This document shows positions 42,847-51,577 of a DNA stretch of 64,000 bases, one piece after another; the first letter of the stretch is position 1, and each line of letters opens with the position of its first letter. Both the position numbers and the translations under genes were made by a program. The notes below the pieces were generated by a model. That model made no database searches and had not been told where the DNA came from. It saw only the letters and a program-made list of their open reading frames with translations. The DNA is from Vulcanimicrobiota bacterium (GTDB lineage: Bacteria > Vulcanimicrobiota > Vulcanimicrobiia > Vulcanimicrobiales > Vulcanimicrobiaceae). The DNA lies in the NCBI GenBank assembly GCA_027452165.1, contig DAIDGX010000023.1, positions 186,001-250,000 of the forward strand. The letters run 5' to 3'.

Positions 42847-45009
42847 ATGGTGGTGGTGGTGCTCGATTCACACACGGTCGATACGCGCGTCCCGTTTGTC
42901 GGGCGCGAGCTTGAGATGCAGCGTCTGCTCGCCACGCTCAAACGTGGCGGCACGTTGACCCTCGTCGGGCCGGGGGGTGTCGGCAAGTCGCGCCTGGTGC
43001 TCGAGGCCGCGCAACGTTTTGCGCGCGACAGCGCACGGCGAACGGTTTTCATCAGCCTCGCGGGCGTCACGCCCGAGGCGGTAATCGGCACCACGATGAG
43101 CGAACTTGGCGTCGCGCCGGAAGCCTCGCGCGACCCGCTCGACACCTTGCGCGACGCGATCGAGAGCGAGCCCCTCGTCATCGTGCTCGACAACTGCGAA
43201 CACGTCCCCGACGAAGCGAGCGCCTTGATCGACCGCCTGCGCGCGATCGCGAACGTCTCGCTCCTAGCAACGAGTCAACAGCGCCTCGATTACACCGACG
43301 AGGAAGTGCTTGCGATCGAGCCCTTCTCTACCCCAACGGGTGTCGCGTTCTTCTGCGCGCGCGCCGGCCGCGCGGAGAGCACGCTCTCGGCAAGCGAACG
43401 CGAGATCGTCCGCACGATCGTCAACCGCGTGGACGGCCTTGCGATCGCTCTCGACCTCGCGGCCGCTCGGCTCGCCTCGCTCTCGCTTGCAGAACTCGCC
43501 GACGAGCTCACACAACTCAAGCCCTACCAGATGCGTTCGACGCGCGGCATCGATCCACGCCATCGCACGATCGGCAACGTGATTGCCTGGACCCACTCGC
43601 GCTTACCTTCGGACGCGCAAGAAGTATTTGCGATTGCGTCGCTCTTTGCCGACGCGTTCTCGGCTCGCGATATCGCCGCGATCGCCGGCATGCCGCTCGA
43701 GCGTGCCGACGAAGCCCTCATCGAACTCGTCGATTCGTCGCTCGTCGCGCAAACCGAACTTGCGTATCGGATGCTGCTCCCGATTCAAGCCGTGGCTCGC
43801 CGTATGCTCGCGGCTCGCCCCAATCGGGCCGCGCTCGACGAAGCCTTCGCCGAGCGCATGGCCGCGATTGCGGACGAAGAACTCGCCTCGCTCGCGGGCG
43901 ATGGCGCGACCGCCGCATTCCAGCGCCTGTACGCGCGCTACTTCGACCTATCGACGACGCTCGGTTGGGCGCTCAAGCGCCCGGACGACCGCTTCGAACG
44001 CGTCGATGCGGTCTTTCGCGCACTCTCCGAGATTTGGGTGCAGAGCGGCCGCTACGCCGAGGGCCTGCGTTTTCTCGATCGGCTCGAAGCGGTTGCTCCG
44101 CGGGTCTCCCCCGAACGCCGGGGGCGCATTCACTACCTGCGCCTACGACTGGCGCACGCGGCAAGCGATCACTTGATGATGCTCGAGAGCGGGCCGCTCG
44201 TGATCTCGGCGTTTAGCATCGCGGGCAACCGGCTCGGGCTCGCGCGCGCGTACAACGCGCTCTCCATCGCCGCGCTCGCTACCGGCAAGATCGACGAGGC
44301 CATGTCGAATGTCGAGCTGTCACTGCGTATCTACAACCAGCTCGAATTCGATCGCGGCATCTCAAGCGCCCTCACCAATCAAGCCAACATCTTCTTCGAC
44401 GGGATCGGCGATTTCGCTCGGGCCCGCGTCCTCTATCGCGAGGCGATCGAGCTCCTGGAACGCAGCGGCACGCCGGAGTTGCTCGGGATCGCGCTCGGAA
44501 ATCTTGCGGAGCTCGAATCCGTCTGCCTGGAGTACGACCTGGCCGCCACTCTCGCGCGTCGAGCCCTCGGGCAGTTCGAGGCGCTTTCGAACCTGCCGAT
44601 GATCGCGTGGCAGCACGAGGTGCTCGGGCGCATCGCCATTGCGCGCGGCGATATCCTCGGCGCGAGCCGTCACCTCTCGATCGGAGCCGATCTCCTACGC
44701 CGGGCGCCGCAGCACCGGTACATGGCTCAGCTCGCCGAGGCGATCGGCCGCTATGCACTGCGCCTCGGGGAGAAGCGCACCGCCGCGCTCGCGCTTGCGG
44801 CCGCCCGGCATACGCGCCGCCGGTACCACATCAACGGCATCGGTTTTCGCGCTCGTGAAGCCGCCGACGACGACGCGTCGATCCCCGCCGAGATGGCCCG
44901 GGCGGCGCACGCCATCGTCGAGGGGTGGCCTGCCGGACGCGTCCCCGAGATGCTCTTCGGCTTGCTGGACGGAATAGGTCGAAGCACACCCGGCGAAAGC
45001 CTGGTATAG
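42847..45009 (+). CDS. STAND-family AAA ATPase with TPR-like C-terminus
   Basis: 720 residues from ATG 42847 (TTG 42841 also possible). An N-terminal NB-ARC-like ATPase with Walker A GPGGVGKSR (41-49), Walker B LVIVLDNCEHV, sensor SLLATSQQRL and the winged-helix region around DALIELVDSSLVAQ. The second half is a helical-repeat array (TPR-like, about 390-620: LGLARAYNALSIAALATGKI, GIALGNLAELES). The head VPFVGRELEMQRLLA is that of LuxR/AfsR-like regulators, but I see no DNA-binding helix-turn-helix at either end, so it may act through a partner. It lies across 43 bases from the divergent MocR regulator. The last residues run to within 42 bases of the lipoamide dehydrogenase gene. Confidence 0.8.
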   Translation: MVVVVLDSHTVDTRVPFVGRELEMQRLLATLKRGGTLTLVGPGGVGKSRLVLEAAQRFARDSARRTVFISLAGVTPEAVIGTTMSELGVAPEASRDPLDTLRDAIESEPLVIVLDNCEHVPDEASALIDRLRAIANVSLLATSQQRLDYTDEEVLAIEPFSTPTGVAFFCARAGRAESTLSASEREIVRTIVNRVDGLAIALDLAAARLASLSLAELADELTQLKPYQMRSTRGIDPRHRTIGNVIAWTHSRLPSDAQEVFAIASLFADAFSARDIAAIAGMPLERADEALIELVDSSLVAQTELAYRMLLPIQAVARRMLAARPNRAALDEAFAERMAAIADEELASLAGDGATAAFQRLYARYFDLSTTLGWALKRPDDRFERVDAVFRALSEIWVQSGRYAEGLRFLDRLEAVAPRVSPERRGRIHYLRLRLAHAASDHLMMLESGPLVISAFSIAGNRLGLARAYNALSIAALATGKIDEAMSNVELSLRIYNQLEFDRGISSALTNQANIFFDGIGDFARARVLYREAIELLERSGTPELLGIALGNLAELESVCLEYDLAATLARRALGQFEALSNLPMIAWQHEVLGRIAIARGDILGASRHLSIGADLLRRAPQHRYMAQLAEAIGRYALRLGEKRTAALALAAARHTRRRYHINGIGFRAREAADDDASIPAEMARAAHAIVEGWPAGRVPEMLFGLLDGIGRSTPGESLV

Positions 45010-45051
45010 TAGCGGAGCCTTCTCATCCACACCCACGAATAGGAGCATGTA

Positions 45052-46497
45052 GTGGCTGAACATCAGGTTGATGCAGTCGTCATCGGCGCGGGTCCCGGCG
45101 GGTACCACGCCGCTATCCGCCTCGGACAACTCGGCAAGTCGGTCATCTGTATCGACCGCGACGAAGTCGGCGGCGTTTGTTTGAACTGGGGCTGCATCCC
45201 GACCAAGGCGCTGCTCCACGTCGGCGAGGTGATTCGCCACATCGATCACGCCGGCGCAATCGGGCTCAAGGTGCCCAAAGCCGAAGTGGATCGCGAGGGG
45301 GTCGCCAAGTTTAAGAGCGACGTCGTGAACGCCAACGTCGGCGGCGTCAAAACCCTCTTCAAGGCGAACAACGTGCAGTTCATCTACGGCGACGCGAGCT
45401 TCAAGAGCGCAACCGAGATCGTCGTCAAGAAAAAAGAGGGTGGATCGGATACGATCCGCTGCACGAACGTCGTCATCGCCACCGGTTCAGCGCCGATCGA
45501 CGTCAAGGCGTGGGCGCACGACGGCGACGTCATCATCAACTCGGACGACGCCGTGCAGATGAAACGCATCCCCAAGAACATGCTCGTCATCGGCGGCGGC
45601 GTAATCGGTTTAGAATTCGCCACCGTGTACACGCGCGTCGGTGCAAAGGTGCTCGTGATCGAGGCACTGCCACAGATCCTCACCGGCACCGACCTTGAGA
45701 TATCCAAGACGCTCGGGCGCATCCTCAAGAAACAAGGCGTCGAGATCATGCTCGACACCAAAGTCGGCAAGATCGAGAAGAGCGGCAAGATCGCCAAGGT
45801 GACGTTCAACGGCGATGCCACCGGCGGCAAAGACGAGACGCGCGAGTTCGACATGGTGCTCGTCGCGGTCGGGCGCCGCCCGATCACCGATACGCTCAAC
45901 CTTGCCGCTGCCGGCCTTGCTGCAGACGACAAGGGCTTCCTGAGCGTCGATCAGCAGTGCCGCACCAAGGTTGCCAACATCTTCGCTATCGGCGACGTGA
46001 GCGGACAACCGATGCTCGCGCATCGAGCGATGAAGCAGGGCGTGATCGCGGCCGAAGTTATCGGCGGCGACAAATCAGCGGCGTTCGATCCGGTCGCGAT
46101 CCCGAACTGCGTCTACACCGACCCCGAAGTCGCCACCGTGGGGCTCTCCGAAGAAGAGGCCAAGGCCAGGGGCTACGAGTTGCGCATCGGCAAGTTCCCG
46201 CTCGCGGCGAGCGGTCGCGCGCGCACGATGAACGACACCGACGGCCTGATCAAGCTCGTCGGCGACGCGAAGACCGATATGCTGCTCGGCATGCACATCG
46301 TCGGACCGCAGGCCGAATCGCTCATCGGTGAGGGCGTGATCGCGCTCGAAATGGGTGCGACGCTCGAAGACATCGGCCTCTCCGTACACCCGCATCCCAC
46401 CCTTACCGAGGGCATCATGGACGCGGCGGAGGCGGCGCACTTCAAAGCGATCCACATCGTCAACCAAAAACCGAAGGCGGCAGCGGCGGCGAAGTAA
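45052..46497 (+). CDS. lpdA: dihydrolipoyl dehydrogenase (E3)
   Basis: 481 residues from GTG 45052, with AGGAG upstream. FAD-binding VIGAGPGGYHAA, the redox disulfide C43/C48 in GGVCLNWGCIPTK, NAD-binding VIGGGVIGLEFA, second FAD segment NIFAIGDV and the C-terminal histidine-glutamate pair in HPHPTLTE are all present. It reoxidises dihydrolipoamide in 2-oxoacid dehydrogenase complexes or the glycine cleavage system. E1 and E2 genes are not nearby, but lipB and lipA follow directly, forming a lipoate-centred cluster. Confidence 0.96.
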   Translation: MAEHQVDAVVIGAGPGGYHAAIRLGQLGKSVICIDRDEVGGVCLNWGCIPTKALLHVGEVIRHIDHAGAIGLKVPKAEVDREGVAKFKSDVVNANVGGVKTLFKANNVQFIYGDASFKSATEIVVKKKEGGSDTIRCTNVVIATGSAPIDVKAWAHDGDVIINSDDAVQMKRIPKNMLVIGGGVIGLEFATVYTRVGAKVLVIEALPQILTGTDLEISKTLGRILKKQGVEIMLDTKVGKIEKSGKIAKVTFNGDATGGKDETREFDMVLVAVGRRPITDTLNLAAAGLAADDKGFLSVDQQCRTKVANIFAIGDVSGQPMLAHRAMKQGVIAAEVIGGDKSAAFDPVAIPNCVYTDPEVATVGLSEEEAKARGYELRIGKFPLAASGRARTMNDTDGLIKLVGDAKTDMLLGMHIVGPQAESLIGEGVIALEMGATLEDIGLSVHPHPTLTEGIMDAAEAAHFKAIHIVNQKPKAAAAAK

Positions 46498-46518
46498 CGC
46501 ACGTCGCCTCGGGTACCC

Positions 46519-46556
46519 GCACGAAGAGCCTCGGTCCCTATCGAGGCTCTTCGTGC
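46519..46556. promoter_or_regulatory. 15-bp hairpin between lpdA and lipB
   Basis: A perfect 15-bp stem (46519-46533 with 46542-46556) closes on an eight-base loop. It begins 21 bases after the lpdA stop. No T-tract follows on the plus strand, so it is either a 3'-end stabiliser or part of a factor-dependent terminator. Confidence 0.6.
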
Positions 46557-46594
46557 ACCCGGGCGGCGAGCGTTACGGTTCTTGAGGGATGGAT

Positions 46595-47260
46595 ATGAGC
46601 GAGCGCGTGGGGCGGGTTTTGGATCTCGGGAAGCGACCGTATCGCGAGGTATGGGAGCTTCAGCATCGGCTGCATGAGGGGGTGCGGGATGGGAGCGAGC
46701 CGGAGACGTGGATTTTGGTCGAGCACCTGCCCGTGGTGACGATGGGGCGGCAGGCCAAGCGCGAGAACGTGCTGCTCTCGGAGGAGATGCTCGCGGCACG
46801 CGGGGTGGATCTGGTGCAGATCGAGCGGGGCGGGGATGTGACCTACCATGGGCCCGGACAATTGGTGGTCTATCCGATTCGCAAGCTCGAACGCTTTCGC
46901 GAGGTCGTGCCCCTGGTACGGGCGCTCGAGGGGGCGGTGATCGCCTCCGTCGCTCGCTTCGGCATCGAGGCAGACCGTTGGAGCGAGCATGCCGGGGTAT
47001 GGGTCGGCCGGGATCAGATATGTGCCATCGGCCTCGCGGTCCAGAAGATGGTATCCTTGCATGGCATCGCGCTGAACGTTGCGACCGAACTCGACTACGA
47101 CCGGCTGATCAACCCCTGTGGATTGACCGATCGCGGCATCACCTCGATCAGCAAACAGACCGGACGCGCGGTGAGCCTGGACGAGGTCAAACCGATTCTA
47201 ATCGAAGAGCTCGAAAAGGCGTTTGACGTGACCCTTCGACAAGACAATCATGGCAATTGA
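46595..47260 (+). CDS. lipB: octanoyl-[ACP]:protein N-octanoyltransferase LipB
   Basis: 221 residues from ATG 46595; the earlier ATG 46589 sits directly against the GAGGG ribosome site and is unlikely. The catalytic cysteine is C175 in NPCGLTDRG and the lysine K151 in AVQKMVSLHGIALNV; GGDVTYHGPGQLVVYP holds the substrate-binding segment. It moves octanoyl from acyl carrier protein to the lipoyl domains, on which LipA then inserts sulfur. The gene overlaps lipA by 11 bases. Confidence 0.95.
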   Translation: MSERVGRVLDLGKRPYREVWELQHRLHEGVRDGSEPETWILVEHLPVVTMGRQAKRENVLLSEEMLAARGVDLVQIERGGDVTYHGPGQLVVYPIRKLERFREVVPLVRALEGAVIASVARFGIEADRWSEHAGVWVGRDQICAIGLAVQKMVSLHGIALNVATELDYDRLINPCGLTDRGITSISKQTGRAVSLDEVKPILIEELEKAFDVTLRQDNHGN

Positions 47261-48152
47261 AATTAATCTGATCGAGAGCGATCCTCAAAAACCCAAGCAC
47301 GTGCGTAAGCCGGATTGGCTGCGCGTTTCGTTGCCGATGGGCGACGATTACGAGCGCGTGAAGGCGAAGGTAAACACGCTGGCGCTCAACACGGTGTGCA
47401 AAGAGGCCGCGTGCCCGAATCTCGCCGAGTGCTGGGGAGCGGGGACCGCGACGATCATGATCCTTGGCGATACCTGCACGCGCGGATGCCGCTTCTGCAA
47501 CGTGAAGACCGGCAACCCTAAGGGCGTCGTCGATTGGATGGAGCCGGTGCGCGTTGCCAACGCGGTGCGTGACATGGGTTGGAAGTACCTCGTGCTGACC
47601 GCAGTCGATCGCGACGATTTGGCCGATGGCGGAGCGCTGATCTTTGCGAACACGGTACGCGCGATTCACGAACGCGTTCCGGGCTCGAAAGTGGAGATCC
47701 TGAGCGGCGACTACCGCGGCGACACGACCGCCCTCGATATCGTGATGGACTCCAAACCGGACGTCTTCGCGCACAACCTCGAGACGGTGCGCCGATTGAC
47801 GCCGCACGTGCGCGACAAGCGCGCGACATACGATCAGTCGCTTACGGTTCTAGCGCATGCCAAGCAGCGCGCGCCCGAGCGCTACACCAAGACCTCGCTC
47901 ATGCTCGGGCTCGGCGAGAGCGAGGCCGAACTTGAAGAGGCGATGGACGACGCACGTGCCATCGGCATCGATATCTTCACCATGGGTCAATATCTGCAGC
48001 CGACCAAAAAGCATCTTCCCGTCGTCGAGTTCATCACGCCGGAGAAGTTCGAGCGGCTCGGCGCCCTTGCGCGCACGAAGGGCTTCCACCAGGTGGTTTC
48101 GAGCCCGCTCTCACGCTCGTCGTATCACGCGGAGCAGGCTTTTTCCGCATAG
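47250..48152 (+). CDS. lipA: lipoyl synthase LipA
   Basis: 300 residues. Radical SAM enzyme with two 4Fe-4S clusters: the auxiliary-cluster cysteines C50, C55 and C61 (CKEAACPNLAEC) and the radical SAM cysteines C76, C80 and C83 (CTRGCRFC). The C-terminal RSSYHAE supplies the conserved serine that ligates the auxiliary cluster. It inserts two sulfur atoms into protein-bound octanoyl groups. ATG 47250 lies inside the end of lipB. Confidence 0.96.
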   Translation: MAIEINLIESDPQKPKHVRKPDWLRVSLPMGDDYERVKAKVNTLALNTVCKEAACPNLAECWGAGTATIMILGDTCTRGCRFCNVKTGNPKGVVDWMEPVRVANAVRDMGWKYLVLTAVDRDDLADGGALIFANTVRAIHERVPGSKVEILSGDYRGDTTALDIVMDSKPDVFAHNLETVRRLTPHVRDKRATYDQSLTVLAHAKQRAPERYTKTSLMLGLGESEAELEEAMDDARAIGIDIFTMGQYLQPTKKHLPVVEFITPEKFERLGALARTKGFHQVVSSPLSRSSYHAEQAFSA

Positions 48153-48173
48153 CCCGGCAGACATGTAAGAAAA

Positions 48174-48210
48174 TGCAACCGATGTTCCGCGGCGAACGGT
48201 TCCGGTTGCA
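48174..48210 (+). promoter_or_regulatory. inverted repeat abutting the RND pump start codon
   Basis: TGCAACCG at 48174-48181 and CGGTTGCA at 48203-48210 form an 8-bp inverted repeat around 21 bases; the right arm ends at the base before ATG 48211. There is no obvious Shine-Dalgarno. It could be a repressor operator or a hairpin that occludes the start. Confidence 0.45.
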
Positions 48211-51200
48211 ATGACGCGCTTCTTTCTCAGCCGCCCGATTTTCGCTATCGTCTGCTCGCTCGTGATCCTGATCTTGGGTCTCGTTGCGATCCCGACCCTG
48301 CCAATCGCGCAGTACCCGCAGATCGCCCCGCCGGTCGTCACCGTAACGGCGGCCTACATTGGAGCGAGCCCCGAGTCGGTTGAGAGTGCCGTAACAACGC
48401 CACTCGAGAACGCGATCAACGGCGTCGAAGGGCTGCGCTATATCAGCTCGACGAGCAGTCAGGGTACATCGACCGTCACCGCCACCTTCGACCTGGGAAC
48501 GAACCTTGACATCGCGGCGACCGACGTACAGAACGCGGTACAGACGGCCATGGGCCAACTCCCAAACGAGGTCAAGCAGACCGGCGTCACCGTCACCAAG
48601 AACAACGGCTCGTTCGTAATGGCGCTCGCGCTGATCTCCGACAACGGCGCGCATAATTCGCTCTTTCTGAGCAACTACGCCGAGCTCAACATCGTCAACG
48701 ATCTCAAGCGCGTCCCCGGCGTATCGAACGTCCTCATCTTCGGTCAGCGCCGCTATGCGATGCGCATTTGGCTCAATCCCCATGCGCTCGAAGCGCGCGG
48801 CCTCACCGCGGGCGACGTCACAAGCGCGCTACAGGAGCAGAACGTCGACGTTGCGGCGGGCAGCATTGGTTCGGCGCCCGAGCCTGCAAATCAGCCGTAC
48901 ACGTATACGATCAACGCGGTCGGCCGCTTGACCACGCCGGAACAGTTTCGCAACATCATCATTCGCACCGATCCCAACGGTGGCTTCACCAAACTCGGCG
49001 ATGTGGCGCGGGTCCAACTCGGCGCCGAAGATTACAACAGCTTCCTGCGCTTCGACGGAAACGAAAATGTCGTCGGACTGGGCGTACAACAGCTCCCCAC
49101 GGCAAACGCGCTTGACGTCGCCAAAGGTGTAAGGGCCAAACTCGACGAGCTCGCAAAGTCGTTTCCGCCCGATGTGCACTACAAGGTCGCTTTCGACACG
49201 ACGCTCTTCGTCAAGGAATCGATCAAAGAAGTCGTCATCACGCTCTTGCTTTCGATCCTGCTCGTGGTGCTCGTCATTTATCTATTTTTGCAAAGCGGCC
49301 GCTCGACGATCATCCCGGCCTCGACGATTCCGATCTCGTTGATCGGCGCCTTTTTCATCATGCGTGTGGCCGGGTTTACGATCAATACGGTAACGCTCTT
49401 CGGGCTCACGCTCGCTGCGGGCCTCGTGGTTGACGACGCGATCGTCGTCATCGAAAATATCGCCCGCTATATGAAAGAGCATAAACTCGGCGGCATTGAC
49501 GGCGCACGCGCCGCCATGGACGAGATCCAGAGCGCGGTCGTCGCATCCTCGCTCGTCCTCTTCTCGGTCTTCGTTCCGGTCGCGTTTTTCCCGGGCACCA
49601 CGGGCCTTCTCTACAAGCAGTTCGCGCTCACGATCGCGGCCTCGATCTCGATCTCGCTCTTCGCGGCGCTGACGCTCGCACCGGTGCTCTCGTCGATGTT
49701 GCTCTACGACAAACCCGAAGCGACGCACGGCTTCTTCGGCTGGTTCAATCGCAAATTCGACGGATTCCGCGCCTGGTATCGCAGCGCTCTCCCCCATCTT
49801 TTCGAACGGCGCTGGCTCGTGTTCGGCATCTTCGCCGGCGCGCTTGCGCTCACGGCGCTGCTCTTCAACACGACGCCGACGGGGTTCATTCCGACCGAGG
49901 ATCAGGGCTACTTCCTCGCCATCGTTCAGGCCCCCGAAGGCACCTCGCTTGCGAACGAACACGCGATCGCCGTGAAGGCCGAGCAGATCATTCGCAAAGC
50001 GCCGGCCGTGCGCGATGTCTTCGACGTCGGCGGCTTCAGCTTCACCGGCTCGGCGCCGAACAAAGGCATCATGTTCGTGCAGCTCAAGCCGTGGAGCGAG
50101 CGCACGAGCTTCGCCGAATCGGTGATCGGCACGCTGTACGCGGGTCCGAATGCGATCGTCCCGCAGTTTCAAAAGCAGATTCCCGAGGCGGTCGTGGCGG
50201 CGTTCCCTCCGCCGGCAATCTTCGGCTTGGACACCTTCGGATTTTCGTTCGAACTCGAAGACCGCGGGAACGTGGGCCTCAAGAAGCTCACGCAAGTGGC
50301 GAACCAGATCATCGCGGCGGGCAACGCCGTGGATGAGCCTCTGACACAAGTGCAGACGCAATTTCGCGACAACTCACCCGAGTTGCAGGTGAACATCGAC
50401 CGCAATAAGGTCAAAGCCGTCGGCGCATCGCTCACCGACGTCTTCAACACGATGCAGACCGAACTCGGATCGGTGTACGTCAACGACTTCAACTACTTGA
50501 ATCGCTCGTACCGGGTGTACGTCCAAGCCGACACGCCATACCGCGATCGTGTTGACTCGCTCAACTCGCTCTACGTGCGCTCGGCCTCAGGCGGTCTCTC
50601 ACCCGTGAGCTCGTTTATCGACAGCTCGCTGAAGAAATCGGCGCCGATCATCACCCACTACAACATGTTCCGCAACATCGAGATCAACGGTCAGCCGAAG
50701 CCGGGTTATGGATCGGGACAAGCGATCAACGCGATGATGACGATTGCAAAGAAGATCATGCCGGCGGGTGTCGGATACGAATGGTCGGGACTCACCCTCG
50801 ATCAACTCGAGTCAGGCTCGCAGACGATGATCATCTTCGGCCTTGGCCTCATCTTCGTATTTTTAGTGCTTGCCGCGCAGTATGAGAGCTTCGTCGATCC
50901 GCTAATTGTGATTCTGGCGGTGCCGACGGCTTTGCTCGGCTCGCTACTCTTCATGAACTTCCGCTTGGTGCTCGGACACCTGATGCAGACACCGGGGACG
51001 CCTCTGCCGATCGTGATCATCGCGGCGCTCATCGGAGGCGATGGCGCGCTCTCGCAAGACGCGTATGCGCAAGTCGGCTACGTCATGTTGATTGGCCTCG
51101 CGAGCAAATCCGCAATCTTGATCGTGGAGTTTGCAAACCAGCAACTCAAGGCGGGCGCCGACATCGTCACCGCGGCGCTGCGTGCGGCACAGACCCGTTT

Positions 51201-51471
51201 GCGTCCGATCCTCATGACCTCGATCGCCTTTGTCGTCGCCATGCTGCCGCTCGTCTATGCATCGGGCGCGGGCAGCGCGGCACGGCATTCACTCGGTACC
51301 GTCGTTTTTGGCGGCATGCTGATCTCGACGGTGCTCAACCTCGCGATCACACCCGTGCTCTATATCATCATCAAGACGATCGAACGGCGCGGGAAACGCT
51401 CGCACCCGAACGCCCCTGCGGGCGGTCCCGTCGCCGGCTCGGAGGGACGCGGCCTGCCCTCGGCACTCTAG
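48211..51471 (+). CDS. RND multidrug efflux pump, HAE1 (AcrB) type
   Basis: 1086 residues, twelve transmembrane helices and two large periplasmic loops. The N-terminus MTRFFLSRPIFAIVCSLVI and SLPIAQYPQI-like context are AcrB hallmarks, and the proton-relay pair is in GLVVDDAIVVIENI. GSLLFMNFR and the VGYVMLIGLASKSAILIVEF segment complete the second half. It exports hydrophobic compounds from the periplasm or membrane using the proton gradient. It is unusual in having no adaptor or TolC beside it; the next gene is a putative outer-membrane barrel instead. The tail is Arg/Gly/Pro-rich. Confidence 0.93.
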   Translation: MTRFFLSRPIFAIVCSLVILILGLVAIPTLPIAQYPQIAPPVVTVTAAYIGASPESVESAVTTPLENAINGVEGLRYISSTSSQGTSTVTATFDLGTNLDIAATDVQNAVQTAMGQLPNEVKQTGVTVTKNNGSFVMALALISDNGAHNSLFLSNYAELNIVNDLKRVPGVSNVLIFGQRRYAMRIWLNPHALEARGLTAGDVTSALQEQNVDVAAGSIGSAPEPANQPYTYTINAVGRLTTPEQFRNIIIRTDPNGGFTKLGDVARVQLGAEDYNSFLRFDGNENVVGLGVQQLPTANALDVAKGVRAKLDELAKSFPPDVHYKVAFDTTLFVKESIKEVVITLLLSILLVVLVIYLFLQSGRSTIIPASTIPISLIGAFFIMRVAGFTINTVTLFGLTLAAGLVVDDAIVVIENIARYMKEHKLGGIDGARAAMDEIQSAVVASSLVLFSVFVPVAFFPGTTGLLYKQFALTIAASISISLFAALTLAPVLSSMLLYDKPEATHGFFGWFNRKFDGFRAWYRSALPHLFERRWLVFGIFAGALALTALLFNTTPTGFIPTEDQGYFLAIVQAPEGTSLANEHAIAVKAEQIIRKAPAVRDVFDVGGFSFTGSAPNKGIMFVQLKPWSERTSFAESVIGTLYAGPNAIVPQFQKQIPEAVVAAFPPPAIFGLDTFGFSFELEDRGNVGLKKLTQVANQIIAAGNAVDEPLTQVQTQFRDNSPELQVNIDRNKVKAVGASLTDVFNTMQTELGSVYVNDFNYLNRSYRVYVQADTPYRDRVDSLNSLYVRSASGGLSPVSSFIDSSLKKSAPIITHYNMFRNIEINGQPKPGYGSGQAINAMMTIAKKIMPAGVGYEWSGLTLDQLESGSQTMIIFGLGLIFVFLVLAAQYESFVDPLIVILAVPTALLGSLLFMNFRLVLGHLMQTPGTPLPIVIIAALIGGDGALSQDAYAQVGYVMLIGLASKSAILIVEFANQQLKAGADIVTAALRAAQTRLRPILMTSIAFVVAMLPLVYASGAGSAARHSLGTVVFGGMLISTVLNLAITPVLYIIIKTIERRGKRSHPNAPAGGPVAGSEGRGLPSAL

Positions 51472-51511
51472 GACTTTTCCAGCACATCCACCAGGGTTTA
51501 AGACGGGTTAA

Positions 51512-51570
51512 TCCAACTCAAGTCGCAACCGGAAGCTGATACTTTTAATAGTCCGGCCCCTCGAGTTGGA
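51512..51570 (+). promoter_or_regulatory. inverted repeat whose right arm overlaps a ribosome site
   Basis: TCCAACTC at 51512-51519 and GAGTTGGA at 51563-51570 form an 8-bp inverted repeat around 43 bases in the leader of the next gene; the right arm covers the first bases of its GGAG site at 51568-51571. If it forms in RNA it would block translation; it may equally be an operator. Confidence 0.35.
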
Positions 51571-51577
51571 GAAGTCT

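Noticed and set aside
42804-43193. Upstream 130-codon extension of the MocR regulator frame
   Set aside because: It is antisense to the STAND ATPase gene and shows no family similarity; the GntR domain begins right after ATG 42803.
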